A stretch of 64,000 nucleotides of DNA from Diaporthe sp. PMI_573. Lineage: Eukaryota > Ascomycota > Sordariomycetes > Diaporthales > Diaporthaceae. The notes under the pieces were generated by a model, which was not told the DNA's origin, searched no databases, and saw only the letters and a list, made by a program, of their open reading frames with translations. The position numbers were made by a program, and so were the translations under genes. Shown one piece after another: positions 1 to 11,781 of the stretch. Every line of letters begins with the position of its first letter. Within the stretch, counting starts at the first letter, position 1. Location: NCBI GenBank assembly GCA_021399435.1, contig JAJTUP010000012.1:310001-374000 (forward strand), read 5' to 3'.

Positions 1-1284
1 AATATGATTAGTATCATTGTAGAGGAACCCTGCCATGTTGGACTCTTCGCGCCTTCCGCCAGCTTTTCTGTGGTTCACTAACCGGCACCTTGGGCCTCTT
101 TTGTGCAGTATCACTGATCATAATCCTTCCCCCAAGGGGGCACCAAGTGATTACAAATGACTTCTGTTCACCAAGTCGAATGGATTAGCGTACAGCTGTG
201 GCTTACTTGTGGGATCTCAAGTTTGTTGGGCGGAGGACTTCATCCTCAAGGAACAGTGTCAACTTCATACACGAAAGTCAGTTTTAGGTTGTAATAGAGC
301 CTGTCGCATTGTACACCGGTAAAACATATTGCGTAATCTTGACACACAGGAAGCCCCGGCGTATTATTGCGAGGGCACGAAGCCAACTCTCTCAGTGCGA
401 CCAAGGATATCTTCTCCGATACATTTTTCTTTTGGATAAACATTCGGAGCTTCAAAAAATTGGACTAGCCCAGCGGCATCCTCGGCCGAAGAGCCGCACC
501 CTAAGCACATGGGCTCATGTGCTGCGAGTGTACTGCGGTGCAGGGGGGAGAAGTGTGGGTAAGGGGAACTCCCGCGGGCCCGCGGAGACAGCAACTCGGG
601 ACTTCCATGCCGATACTACACTACCCAATATGCACGAGTGGAGTTGTGGCCTTTTCTCGGGATCCATTCCTGAGGCTCAGTGCCCGTCTTGCCGTCCTCC
701 GAGAGCGACGCGGTGAAGAACGCGGGCCGATTTCATCATGACGGACACGGAGGGGTCAAGGTAATGACGGCACCGCATCATACACGCATGAATATGTTGG
801 GAAACCAGGACTGGACCTGGGACATCTGAGCATCTTCGCTGAGGTTCCGAAACTGGGCGGGCATGTAACCTGGCTAACGGATGTTATGACCCATTTCCCT
901 TGCCTTGAACTAATCACCTGCTCCGCAAGACTGCTCTTTCGGATTTACGGGTTTTGGGATTGCCTACTTGGTCAATACCTGTTTCGGAGAAGTTCATCTA
1001 GGACCACTCATCTTGCGGTCACCGCTTATGTTCAAGGGTGGTGTGGTAGGCATCATGGAACTTACTCCCAGACGTACATGTGAATCGGAGACTAGCGGGG
1101 ATTTCTACCTATTCCTTGTGGGTGCCGGGCATACGCGAGCATGTGTAAGTTATAAGCGAGGAGAGTCATACAGTAAGACCAGTCTATTGCCGATAGCCGC
1201 CTGCCCAAGCAGCCTCGTTGGAACTTGGCTATGTGAACAATCTATATGCCGGTAAATGTCCAGGTGTTCCACTGTGGGACCTAA
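1..1284. other. Intergenic, no gene seen
   Basis: No reading frame here has convincing coding character, splice structure or a recognisable domain. The open frames are short and overlap each other on both strands. It probably holds the 3' flank of the CLPTM1-like gene and sequence belonging to a gene left of the window. Confidence 0.5.
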
Positions 1285-3329
1285 CTACTTCCTCTTTGTA
1301 GCACCGCCTTTGCTAACAGACGCAGCGGTGGCCTTTACGGCAACCGGCACATCATCCTTGGCCGAGGAAGGGAGTTCTTTCCCGTCCTTCTTTTCCTCTG
1401 CGTCCTCGTCATCTCCACCCTGGCCATACTCGTTGACACGGGTGTAGTCCACCTTGTATTTCCAGGTCTGGTACAGGTAGACGAAGAAGATGATGTCGTC
1501 TCGGAAGGTGGCAAGGCGGTGCAGCAGCGGCATCTTGATCGTGAAGGCAAACAAGTCGTCGATAAAGGTGTTAATGAACTTGTACATCATCGCCTTGCCC
1601 GGCATGTGGGCAACGCTCTTCAGGCGGTAGTTGATGTAGAGAGAAGGTACCATCATCAAGAAGCCGTAGGCATAGACGGAGCCCACGAGAGTGGCGATGA
1701 TGAACGAGTACCACGACTTGTGCTCATCGTATATGAGGGAGTAGATAGCGTATGCGACCAGCAACGGGGCGCCAACCCAGTACAAGTACTTGAACGCGAT
1801 CTCGTCATACTCCTTCGTCTTCTCCTCGGTCTCGCTGAGCTTGTGCTTGTCCTCGAAGACTAGCTTTTTCGGCAACCAGGAGCCTGGTTCGGCATCGCGC
1901 ACCCTGACGTTGACTATTGTCGTGATCTTCCACAGTTCGATGACGATACCAACACCCTGGGAGCCGAGGATCATCCAGCTCGTGTTCTGCGAGTTATCCA
2001 CGAGGTAGAGGAAGATAACTGTCTGCATGAAGACATTGGCCAATATCGACCGGACAGAGATGCCGACATTGTCCTTCTTCTTGCGGTAATGAGCAATATC
2101 CGAGCCAAACGCCAGAGTCTCGAGGATGAGATGCGCAATGCTGACCACGAAGGTGATACCGAGCAGAATTGGGTTGGTGTCGAGGAAAATCTCCTTGATC
2201 ATCTCGATCTCGCTGCCATCGCCACCACCGGCAACAGGGTTACCAAAGGCAGCTTGGCGCGCAGTTTCTCTGCCCCCGAGTTCGATGGAGGCCATGACTT
2301 GGAATTTCCACTGGGCCAGGTTGTTCAGCTCGATGTGGACGGGCAGAGTCTTGACGGTGTCATTGACAAGGGTGTGTTGGCTCTTCAGCTGCCAAAAGCC
2401 GTTGGCGAACAAGATGGGGTAATACCACGAGTTCTGTCCAGATCCATCACGGGCTCCAGTAGGTTCGAGATGAAGGAATGTGCGGACAGCACCGTTGGCG
2501 GTTGGGTACATGATAGTGCCAGCACCAGGGACGAAGGACAAGGAGGCGTTGGGGTGATAGTAATTGCCGACGATAACGGTACCAGCTTCCTCTTCCTCGA
2601 CCTTCTCAGCTTCGGTCAAGTTCTTACTCTCCAGTAGGTTGTGCATCTTCTTGACCTTCTTCTTGGGGATGTGCTGGGTAAAAGGGTAGACAAAGTAGTA
2701 GGCCTTGGCCGGATCGTAGCCTGGCTGCGTTGGATCCAGGCGGGAGTCACCGTGAAGGCCAATGTAGAAATGTCCCCAGAGTGTTCCGTTGTTCTGGACA
2801 GCTTTGGGAACTTTGATCGTGGTGTCAACGGAACGCTTCTCGCTCCAGTTGCCGATTTTGAAGTCTTCCTCCTTGAAAACAAGCATATCCTCGGGAGTAT
2901 CCTTGAGCGGAGTGGGCTTGACAGAGTCCGAAAGCGTGATAATGATATCGACCACGCTGTCGTCAGGCCACAACGGTGCGACCTTCTGGGGGGTAGGATT
3001 CCAAGTGGCGCCCTCATCTAGGGTCTTGGGCCGTAGAGCATAAGGGGGGATGTCGGCGGTGTTCGCAGGGACCTGGACGGTTTGGCCCGAGGCATCGGTG
3101 ACGGTCTTGCTCTGCGGAGCAGCTGGCACGAATTGCTTCATGACGAATTGCATCCCCAAATACATGGCAAGCCCCCACCCGATTCGCGACATAAGGGAGG
3201 ACTGGAACTCTGGAGTTAGCATCAATGCTGGCCGTCCTGGCTGGAGGCAGCTCGAGATGGACCACTTACGCCACCTTCCTCTTGCCGCGCAGCAGGCGCG
3301 CCGCCTGCTGCAGCGTTTCCTTCAGGCAT
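1285..3329 (-). CDS. CLPTM1-family (cleft lip and palate transmembrane 1) membrane protein
   Basis: Two exons on the minus strand: 3329-3270 and 3207-1285, giving about 660 residues. The intron (3269-3208) starts GTAAGT, has a GCTAAC branch site and is phase 0. Exon 1 encodes a short Gly/Ala-rich start (MPEGNAAAGGAPAARQEEGG); an ATG inside the intron at 3225 would also open the long frame but sits in the branch-site region. The N-terminal half is a soluble luminal or extracytoplasmic domain with N-glycosylation sequons. The C-terminal half has about five membrane segments, including NPILLGITFVVSIAHLIL and YLYWVGAPLLVAYAIYSL, followed by a charged tail ending in GGATKRK. This layout and length match CLPTM1 proteins, which in animals act in ER/Golgi trafficking and receptor assembly; the fungal role is not well defined. 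It is divergent from the LOG gene. Confidence 0.93.
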
Positions 3330-4516
3330 ATCGAATGATTGACCTGTCCTGAGATGTGGATTGAGTCCGCGACCGTCAGACACAAAGTCTAGGAGAAAGA
3401 GAAGGGGGTCGGGGTGGAGGGGGTGGGAGAGGGACGGTCAAGATCAACCCGACCGGCGGTGCGAGAAGATATTCCAGCAGCCGCACAAGCCACGTACCTA
3501 GGTACGAGGACCCCAGGCTTGCCAGGACCCCAGACCAGCGATCCAAACCAGACCAGGGGCGCTACTGGGTGCCACACCCGATTCCAAGATGGCGGCATTG
3601 CCTGCCGAAAAGCACATGGCGAATCACCGGCACGCCGCCGGGCACGCATGCTTGAGATACGACGTGACACCACAGGGAGATGATAAACTTGTCAATCTCA
3701 TGTTCCAAGAGCCAATCCATCAATCACACATCGTCGTCCAAACGTGTTCGCAACGCATACGCGAATGAAGTCGCGGGGATTGCCCCCTAGGCTTTGCTTT
3801 CCTTCGCTTCTGCCCTCGCCTAGCAGCCACTGGTCTGTTCGTTTGTCAAGGTGATTAGACGCTTGTCCACGTCCACATCAGCCGACATGCGTCACTGCTG
3901 CGGGCCCAAGATCTCGTCAACAGCTGCTGTTTACAGTTAACACTTCACCCATCAGCTCCAATACCCTCGCCTCACCATCCAAAACAAGTGTATTGGCAGG
4001 TGCCAGGTAGATCTTCACAAGATGGTCCCAAGTGCGCCGGTCGTCCCAATGATTCAAGCGCGAGGCCAGTTGGGGCCATGCATGGAGTGTCCCTTCTCAC
4101 TGCAGTCTTCACCCATCACAATTGCTTTTTCAACCGTGTATAAGACCGAGCGGCGCTTATACCACGCAGAATTCGAGTGTGTGGGCATGTACAAGTATAC
4201 GTGTTTCGTTCCTTCTCTTTTCATCTGTTTGGACAGCACACGACTTACCTAACCGAAATCGGTTGTTATTGTGACTTCTTCCCAAGCTTGCCTGCCCGTG
4301 GTAGCCCCTTGGCCGTCTTCGTCATACCTCTCTCTTATACTCGTCCATTCCTCTCGACTCCCAACACTCGACCACCAAACCTTTGTCTAATCATTTCTGC
4401 TCCAAGACTTCACTCGACAGACTCGGCGGCTCCCTTCTTTTGCAGCTGCACACTAAACTTTTTCTATTGCACTTACTACATCTTCTCACAAATCGCAAGC
4501 ATCCACCTCAACAAGA
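3330..4516. promoter_or_regulatory. Divergent intergenic region between CLPTM1-like and LOG genes
   Basis: About 1.2 kb separates two divergently transcribed genes. The 250 bases before the LOG start are pyrimidine rich (runs of CTCTC, CCACC), typical of filamentous fungal promoters and 5' UTRs. I see no coding signal and no clear TATA box. Confidence 0.5.
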
Positions 4517-5330
4517 ATGGCCAGCACGGGGAACGGCGCATCCGCGCCAGTGTCACAGGCTTCCAATGGACACGGTGAACAGCGGCAGACAAAGATCTGT
4601 GTCTACTGTGGCGCATCTCCAGGAAACAAGCCAGAGCATATGGAGTCTGCTCGCCAATTAGCAAAGGTCATGGCGGCGAACAACATCGGTCTTGGTGAGT
4701 CACAGCATCCCTGCACCTCCCTCTTGTCTTACATAGTATAAGAAGCAGTACTAATAATACCGCCACATAGTATACGGAGGTGGCACAGTCGGCCTAATGG
4801 GCGAGATAGCCCGCACCCTCGTCTCCCTGGCCGGGCCAGACGCCGTACACGGCATCATCCCCGAACCCCTCGTCAAGTTCGAGCGCGACCCGACATACAC
4901 CTCCACCACGACCAACGGCAGCAGCACGGGCGGGGACCTCGCGATCCCGGACGAGTCGGTGTTCGGCCGGACGACAGTCGTGCCGGATATGCACACGCGG
5001 AAGAGGCTCATGGCGCAGGAGGTGGCGGCCGGCGGGCCCGGGTCAGGCTTCATCGCGCTGCCGGGTGGGTTTGGGACCATGGAGGAGCTCCTCGAGGCCG
5101 CGACGTGGAACCAGCTCGGCATCCAGTCGCTCGGCATAGTCCTCCTGAACGTCAACGGTTTCTACGACGGGCTGCTCGGCTGGATCGAAAAGAGCGTCGA
5201 GGAGGGCTTCATCCGGCCCGGGAACGCCTCCATCCTTGTCTCGGCAAAGACGTCTGAGGAGGCCATACAGGCGTTGAAGGATTACAAGGTCTCCGAGTCG
5301 CAGTACAAACTGCAATGGGGCAACGAGTAA
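4517..5330 (+). CDS. LOG-family cytokinin riboside 5'-monophosphate phosphoribohydrolase
   Basis: Two exons, 4517-4694 and 4771-5330, separated by a 76-nt phase 1 intron (GTGAGT...CACATAG); the product is 245 residues. Splicing recreates the glycine-rich LVYGGGTVGLMG motif, and the second family signature PGGFGTMEE follows, which contains the conserved Glu. MHTRKRLM in between supplies the conserved Arg. The family cleaves ribose 5'-phosphate from nucleoside 5'-monophosphates, including isopentenyladenosine monophosphate, releasing free cytokinin base; many members were once called lysine decarboxylases. The first roughly 25 residues are polar and probably disordered. An insert of about 20 Thr/Ser/Gly-rich residues sits between the two motifs. 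No signal peptide, so probably cytosolic. Substrate in this fungus is inferred only from the family. Confidence 0.92.
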
Positions 5331-5831
5331 GTGCTGGGAAGAAATGTTTGGCTGCCTTGCGGCGTTGGCAAATACCATTATGGAAGTCGAAGGGCGGTTT
5401 CACCGGTCATAAAAGTATTGTGAGAAGGCCTGCTTCTATATAGACTGTTACAACATGTACTTTATACACTCAACTCCCTCCATAGCTGAAACTACAACGG
5501 AATCTGTTTGCTTCAGTGGATATCATCCTGGTGGTTAAGTCACACGTAGGTGTTCGGCACCCTTGCGAGTTGTATCGTCAGTCAAGTCGCATGTACAGGT
5601 CTTGGGGTCTATAGATCAGATTTAGGGCTACGTCTAGGGTATTGCGCGACCCGACGGCGTTGCGCCTTGCTTTGGCGTTTTTTATGCCTCTCGTACATCG
5701 TCTAAGCTAGATGACCACAGCAATGCCGCACACCGACTGCGGCGCATGATCATGTGAACGTCTCAGTCATTCGCACTCGTGTGAGTGCCATCTTTGTTCC
5801 CCGGAACGGGCCCATGGTCAGAGATGGACAC
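5331..5831. other. Convergent intergenic region (LOG / PRE5)
   Basis: About 500 bases between two converging genes, presumably both 3' UTRs. No coding signal seen. Confidence 0.5.
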
Positions 5832-6821
5832 CTAGCTGTCGACATCCATGCTCTCCCCAGCCGGTGCACTGGCCTCGGCCTCGGCCTCGGCCTCGCCCTC
5901 TCCGTCCCCGCCGCCCTCCTTGTCGTCAGCCACGCCGTCGATCCAGGCCTTGACGTCTTGGCCGTCGTAGACCTTGAAGGGCTCGACCTTCTTGAGGCCA
6001 TCCTCGGTCCTCTTAACGCCCACAACACCCACGCTCGTGTTCTCGACCGTCAGCTCCCGGTCCTGCACCAGACTCTCCTTCAGGGCCTTCAGGCCGTGCT
6101 GGATCAGCTGCTCGCTGTCGCACTTCTCGAACTCGTCGATGTGCCGCTCCAGGTATGTCCGTGCCATCTGGGATCTCGCGCCGATTGCGAAGGCCACCAT
6201 CTCCTCCGTCAGCCCGCTAGGCTGGAACTCGAACAGGTGGGGGCCCTTGTCGTCAACGCCCGCTACCAGCAGGCCCACGCCGTAGGGGCGCTTGCCGTAG
6301 TGTTGCGTGTTGATCTGGGCCTTCTCGCCGATCATCTCCACCAGTGAGCGCAGGGGCATGTCGCGGCCGTACGTCAGTCGGTGGCCGAGGCATTGCTGCT
6401 TCATGAAGTTGGAGAGCACGCGTGCGTCCGAGGTCAGGCCGGCGATGGCGATGCCGACGTGGGAGTCGATGGGGAACAGTTTCTTTTGGTACGAGGAGAG
6501 TTCTTCGGCATTTCGCTGCGGGTAAGAGTTAAGATCAGCTCAAGTTCGTCGTCATGGGGGTTGGGAAGGGTGCGTCGACAGAGCAACGATGCGGATCGTA
6601 CCTTGATGGCTACCAGCACCGCATGTGTCTTGCTTGCTATTCCAACAACAACGGAACCTTGCTTGACTGCCTCCGCGGCGTACTCGACTTGGAAAATCCG
6701 GCCTTGTGGCGAGCTGTAGGGTTGAGCTCGGGTTAGCGAAGTCGGGCAAACAGTCCGCGACAGCACCTTGCTGGGATGCCTACAATGTGACCGAGTCGTT
6801 GTCGTAGTTGTTTCTAAACAT
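5832..6821 (-). CDS. PRE5: 20S proteasome alpha subunit (alpha6, Pre5/PSMA1 type)
   Basis: Three minus-strand exons: 6821-6784, 6713-6602 and 6515-5832, giving 277 residues. Intron 1 (70 nt, phase 2, GCTAAC branch) joins [12 protein letters not shown] to [16 protein letters not shown], recreating the alpha-type N-terminal signature that gates the core particle. Intron 2 (86 nt) is phase 0. The rest matches alpha6 closely, for example [33 protein letters not shown] and [12 protein letters not shown]. Alpha subunits are non-catalytic and form the outer rings of the 20S core. The last 30 or so residues are an acidic tail with a repeated Glu-Ala run. It shares a 588-nt bidirectional promoter with VPS55. 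Confidence 0.96.
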
Positions 6822-7409
6822 TTTGGCGACTCAATTATGGGACAGCAAGATGATATTCGTGGGCTGACTGGGGAAGGGAGGTCGATCGCGTGAGGTCGAT
6901 AATTGGGTGAGGTCCGGGTTGGCTGGTGTGTGGTCGCGACGGCGATGGCGAAGTGTGAGTGAGGTCGAGCTCCAAGGCTGAGAGGGATGATGCAGCAAGC
7001 AACAGGCAGCTCAGAGCTTCGTACCTACCTTCCCGCTGCACCCCAGTGCGTCGTTATCGCTTATCGGGGCTGGGCAGAGCCAGGGTTTGGCAGGTCTGGA
7101 GCACGTCTCAAGCGCCGCGCGGCTGGCAAGCTGAACGGGCAGCAACAGCAGCCAGCAGCACCAGGAGGGAGCTCTTACGACATCACAGCCGACCCCACGC
7201 ACAGCCTCCTCCGACCTCACGACGACAACTTCAACGAATACACGAGCTACCGCAGCGAATCGATACCAACATCATCTAGAACCGCATTTCCTCACGACGA
7301 GCTTCCTACAAATTGCCGCTTGAACGCCGCCCCAGCCTCCCGGCCTCGGCTCGGCCCCCCATCCCAGCTGTAACACCAACACCAGTCACCCCCAACACAG
7401 ACGATCAAG
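6822..7409. promoter_or_regulatory. Bidirectional promoter region PRE5 / VPS55
   Basis: 588 bases between two divergent start codons. It is rich in CGAC and ACCAAC repeats near the VPS55 start, and no coding signal is visible. No TATA box was found, in keeping with housekeeping genes. Confidence 0.55.
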
Positions 7410-7867
7410 ATGCCCGCCGCCGGCCTGAAAACGATCATCGCCCTGTCCTTCGTCCTCGCCGTCGGATTCCTCCTGGTCATCCTCTCCTGCGCACTATGGA
7501 AGGTGTACTACCCGCTGCTGGTCGTCGCGACCTACGTGATCGCCCCGTTGCCCAACTGGATCTGCGGCCGGTGCGCCAACCCCGATGACTTTGTCGAGAG
7601 CTCGGGCGCCGGCGTGATGGACCTCGGACGCTTCTGCACAGGATTCATGGTCGTCATGGGAATAGGTAAGCCCCTCGTCTCGTTGGAGAGAGATAAACAT
7701 GAGAGGGGCCCACGCTGACTTGTCCTGTGACAGCACTCCCCATCGTCCTCGCACATTCGAACCTGATTTCCGTCGGCGCTATGGTCATGTCAGTTACTGG
7801 TGGTCTGCTCATCTACGGAACAATTATTTCTTTCGGCATGTTCTTTCAGGAGGAGTCGGAATTCTAG
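7410..7867 (+). CDS. VPS55: Vps55 endosomal sorting membrane protein (OB-RGRP/LEPROT family)
   Basis: Two exons, 7410-7665 and 7734-7867, split by a 68-nt phase 1 intron (GTAAGC...GTGACAG); 129 residues, close to the 140 of yeast Vps55. Four hydrophobic segments are visible: IIALSFVLAVGFLLVILSC, YYPLLVVATYVIAPLPNW, RFCTGFMVVMGIALPIVLAH and MVMSVTGGLLIYGTIISFG. The middle loop ICGRCANPDDF is characteristic. The family works with Vps68 in transport from the late endosome to the vacuole. The ATG at 7410 is preceded by CAAG and is the only one fitting the first membrane segment. Confidence 0.95.
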
Positions 7868-8335
7868 GCGGGACCGGAACCCTAATGAGCAGGTTGGGGA
7901 GTGTTGCATGAGCACGACGGAGCCCGTGGCTTGGGCAGGACATGCGATAGAATGGGATCTATGGCCTCGAAAACCAATGGCGCTTGCGCTTGCGCCAAAC
8001 TGTATCTCTGTACGAACCAAACATTGGTGGGTTTCCTAAAGCGTCGCTTTATTCGGGTTTGTCTTTGGGTGCGGGTGCTCTGGGTTGGCTACGGGAATTA
8101 GTTACCAGCATGAAATGATGTTCCGTTTCTAAATCTAGAGTTGAGTCTCTGGTGGCCCAGGTTTTCCCCGTTGAGTCTATGGATCTGTGTCTTTTGTTGA
8201 ACCAATTCGATACGTTGAGTATCATGCATCCGTCTAGGTTCTCCTGATGTAAACGCCTGGCCTCCTGACGCTCAACAATAAGCAGCCTGCTCCAATTTCC
8301 CAGTAACGCCACAGCCTTAATCATCCATCCGTATA
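7868..8335. other. Convergent intergenic region (VPS55 / PABA synthase)
   Basis: About 470 bases, presumably two 3' UTRs. No coding signal seen. Confidence 0.5.
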
Positions 8336-10891
8336 TCAAGACGCCATGCCAAAAATGCTCAATGGCCTTGCGAGCTTGACGAACATTTCATCCCTTTCCC
8401 CTTCAGGAGTGCTCAGAATAGTCACGGCACCACCAGCACCAATGTGCCAGGTCTCCTTCTCTTCTCCGTCCTCGTCCCCCCTTTGGCGCTCATCATCCCA
8501 CCGAAACATGCTTCTTATAGTGACACTCCAGTCGCCCCTGCCAGAGATGCACATGTAACCCACCACACCCGAGTAGAGACTTCTTTCCTTGTCTCCCTCG
8601 ATTTGCTGTAGAATCTCACAACTTCTCTTCTTCGGCGCGCCTGTCATGCTTCCTGGTGGAAGACTGGCCGAGAGCACGTCCAGTCCCGAGTAACACCGTG
8701 AAGGATCCCACTTGTCCGGCTGTGGAAGCTGTCCCTCGACCACTGTGATCATCTGGTAGACCGTCTGATACTCCTCGACCTTCAGCAGTTCCGGCACCCA
8801 TACCTGGCCTGCTCCACAGACCCCATGCATGTCGTGTCTGACCAGGTCCACAATCATCAGGTTCTCAGCTTCTTCTTTGGGCACGTGCAGGATCTCTTCC
8901 GCCTCCTCGAGGCTCGTTGCGCATCCCTCGGCGGGATCTGAGGATTTCCTGACGGTGCCTTTCATGGGCTTCATGGAGCAGAGACCGGAGCGGTCATATT
9001 GCAGGAAGCGCTCCGGTGACGAACTGACCAGCGTCGCACCGCCGAGGCGGACATATGAGGCGAATGGTGCCGGATTACGCTTCCTCAGCGTGCGGTAGAG
9101 ATCCCAGGATGTGTCCGAACGTGGATCGGTCTTCCGTGCACTATTGAGCGGCCGCTGAGACGGTACAGCAGACTGGTCCATGCGGTGGCCTTTGTTCGCG
9201 GTCATCATGGTCCTCGTGATGTGGGTCTGATCGGTCAGACACAACTCATACGAGTCGCCTGCCGCAATGTACTCCTGGCACATGCGCACCTTGGCTTCAT
9301 ACTTGGCCTGTTCTGGTTTTCGTATCTGCGTGTCCAACGCAGGTGGCAGCTTAGCTCCTTTCATCGACTCCGTATGAGGCCCTTGTCGCCACAAGTATGA
9401 GCCCTCCAGTTTCGTTGCCACTGAGGCAATCCATTGCGTGTCGCCTTCCAAATCCTGTATGTGGAGAATTCTCTCCTCATGGTCTACCACGATGGATTTG
9501 GTGACCCAGGCCAGACACACATCCGGCCTACGATGCTCCCTTTCATGGCCCAGCGCGATGCCAATATCGCTGAGCCCTTGCTCGTAAGTCACGTAGCCGA
9601 GAAATCCACCCAAGAACGGCACATCTCTTTCATTTGGAACATCGGCCCCATGTGTCTCCATGGTCGAGCGCTTGCGCCCGTGGAACTCGGCCAGAAGGTG
9701 CCACACATTCTCACCGGACTGAAACGAGACTTCGTACGAGGGCTGCCCGGGAGAAACAATGCTGATGAAGCTGTCTCCCGTGTGACTCTCGATGCGCACA
9801 CAGTCATCGATTTCGAGACCAATGATGCTAAATCTGCCACGAACGTCCACACCCGTCTTCGACCTTGGCTGGTTGCCGTTCGCAGAGTCGAGTATGACGT
9901 GGCTAGTGCTGGTAGAGCCCAACGTCTCCACGATATCAGGGATCTCGACACCTGTCGATGGAGGTATGTCGATGCTGGTGGATTTGTAGAGAAGCCTTCG
10001 ATCGCTTTCGTGGAGCAATGAGTCCCATGCATCCCTGCCAAGTCCTGTGTTTACATCGACAGCAGCGACTTGCTGAAGGAGACTGGGTTTCAAGGCTTTC
10101 CTCGCCTGAAGGCTGTCTGTATCCTGGATGGCGGTCGTTCTGTTCTCACAGTTCCATCGCAAGGCCTGCTTGAACCAGTTGCGGATTACCCGGTTCCCTG
10201 TTTCATCCGTGCAGACAGACTCGGGGTGATATTGCAGCCCCCAGAATGGTTTCCGCTGATGCTTCATTGCCATCAAAATCCTCTCCTTGTCTTGGCCATC
10301 AAGCCTGTCCTCTTCTACCCAGGCGAGAGGGACAATGTCGTCAAGGCCTTCGGGGTGATCCCATTTCCGATCACGCCATTGCTTCACGGTGTCCTGGCCC
10401 ACGTCGGCACAGAGGCTGTGATACAGCGTCGCATCGAAGTCCCCAACACCGTGGAAAATATTGTCTTCTTGCGATTCTTCGGCTGTTGAGCGGTGTTCGA
10501 TCCTCCTAACCATCCCATGCAGTCCTCTCCTCAGCCTTCGCACTTTGCCACCACACGAGAGCACCAGGCTCTGAAAGCCCAAGCATACCCCAAGTGTCGG
10601 CAGCAGCTCGTCGGCAGGCAGCTCCCAGAGCCATTTCATCAAACCCACATCGGCCTCATTCTGAGGCGACCCTGGCCCTGGTCCGCACACGATGGCTTCA
10701 TAATGTGAGAGCTCGCGGCGGAATTCGTCCTTGGAAATGGCAGTGTCGATGGGGAGGACGAAAACTTCCACGTCCAAGAGAGTAGCCAGTAAAGAAGTTA
10801 TGTTGTTTGAGAAAGAGTCATACGCATCGATGAAAAGAATTCTTGGTCGGTTTGACGATGATGTTTCCGATGACTCCCCGAGTGACCCCAT
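8336..10891 (-). CDS. ABZ1: Bifunctional aminodeoxychorismate (p-aminobenzoate) synthase, PabA-PabB fusion
   Basis: A single exon of 851 residues. Residues about 17-245 are a class I glutamine amidotransferase: ILFIDAYDSFSNNI, CGPGPGSP, the nucleophile motif GVCLGFQ (Cys103) and LQYHPES with the His and Glu of the triad. A linker of about 100 residues leads into a chorismate-binding PabB domain (about 330-850) with the motif MKPMKGTVRKSSD near residue 640. The Lys there is diagnostic of PabB rather than TrpE, which has Ala. Further signatures are DLVRHDMHGVCGAG and SLPPGSMTGAPKKRSCEI. It converts chorismate and glutamine to 4-amino-4-deoxychorismate, the precursor of p-aminobenzoate and folate, in the cytosol. 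The fused form is the usual fungal one. Confidence 0.96.
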   Translation of the reverse strand: MGSLGESSETSSSNRPRILFIDAYDSFSNNITSLLATLLDVEVFVLPIDTAISKDEFRRELSHYEAIVCGPGPGSPQNEADVGLMKWLWELPADELLPTLGVCLGFQSLVLSCGGKVRRLRRGLHGMVRRIEHRSTAEESQEDNIFHGVGDFDATLYHSLCADVGQDTVKQWRDRKWDHPEGLDDIVPLAWVEEDRLDGQDKERILMAMKHQRKPFWGLQYHPESVCTDETGNRVIRNWFKQALRWNCENRTTAIQDTDSLQARKALKPSLLQQVAAVDVNTGLGRDAWDSLLHESDRRLLYKSTSIDIPPSTGVEIPDIVETLGSTSTSHVILDSANGNQPRSKTGVDVRGRFSIIGLEIDDCVRIESHTGDSFISIVSPGQPSYEVSFQSGENVWHLLAEFHGRKRSTMETHGADVPNERDVPFLGGFLGYVTYEQGLSDIGIALGHEREHRRPDVCLAWVTKSIVVDHEERILHIQDLEGDTQWIASVATKLEGSYLWRQGPHTESMKGAKLPPALDTQIRKPEQAKYEAKVRMCQEYIAAGDSYELCLTDQTHITRTMMTANKGHRMDQSAVPSQRPLNSARKTDPRSDTSWDLYRTLRKRNPAPFASYVRLGGATLVSSSPERFLQYDRSGLCSMKPMKGTVRKSSDPAEGCATSLEEAEEILHVPKEEAENLMIVDLVRHDMHGVCGAGQVWVPELLKVEEYQTVYQMITVVEGQLPQPDKWDPSRCYSGLDVLSASLPPGSMTGAPKKRSCEILQQIEGDKERSLYSGVVGYMCISGRGDWSVTIRSMFRWDDERQRGDEDGEEKETWHIGAGGAVTILSTPEGERDEMFVKLARPLSIFGMAS

Positions 10892-11781
10892 CTCCTCGTT
10901 TGCTCAACCCAGAGTGGGCGGATGATTGAGGGGGCCGGTCATAAGATCTCCGACAAGCAGCTGTGCAGATCTTCCTGATCCTAAATGGACAAATGCCCCA
11001 GATCTCACCAGATTCGGGCAGACCAACGTTCGCAAAATTATTGCAGGCAAGAAGTAACCAGGGAGCGTTGCCCAGATCCCTCCGAGCTGAAGTAGGACGG
11101 GTCAGGCCCTCGAAATCCTCCTGGTCAGCCGAGCGGTGTCAGGCCCGCGGAACTTACTCTGATCGGATGCCGATACTGACAACGCAGAGGCCGCAATTCC
11201 CCAGCGTCAAACAAGATTAATGAGACAAGCCGAGTCAAGGAGGAACAAGAAAGTGAGTGGCCTCGTCGACGGCAAAAGTCTGCGACGAATTGTTAGTCGG
11301 CGGCCTAGACCGAGTCTTGCCGAGCCAGTGCAGAATGACTCGGCTTCCGTTCTCCGGGCGTCACACCCGCGTCAGAGCGCATCTTGCGGTCCTTTGTCGG
11401 AGATGCAACCAGACGGCATCAAGCAGTCAAGCCTCTTGTATATAGACCCTCGCTGAGACTCTTCTGCTGTAGGTTGCTTGTACACATATACACAAATGAA
11501 TATATATATATATTTACTTTTCTGTGAATCAAAACAGCTCACCCTGTCTGAGTGATGTGCTCGGCCTGATCACAGAACGGGACGAGTCACTGTGCACCGG
11601 GAAGTGAGTGCTTGCTCTCTTAGGCTCCAGTGCCTACATAATGAAAGGAAACAGACAGCTTTCCTTCTAGAAATTCATTCTTCTCAGTACTCAAAGTAGT
11701 AGACTGTGATAGAAAAATTCCTTGAGAGGAATAGGAGAAGAAAAGTCAAAAAGTAATTTTGGAGAATTAATTATCTGCAAA
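10892..11781. other. Intergenic region with a short TA microsatellite
   Basis: No gene seen. It contains a simple (TA)n run at 11501-11513. Open frames here are short and uneven. It holds the promoter of the PABA synthase gene on the minus strand. Confidence 0.5.

Noticed and set aside
572..585. Palindrome CCGCG-GGCC-CGCGG, like the cluster site but with a 4-bp spacer
   Set aside because: Spacer length and sequence differ, and no gene with a matching promoter position is nearby; probably a chance GC-rich palindrome.
2089..2637. 182-residue plus-strand frame
   Set aside because: Antisense shadow of the CLPTM1-like gene.
5754..6347. 197-residue plus-strand frame
   Set aside because: Antisense shadow of PRE5 exon 3.
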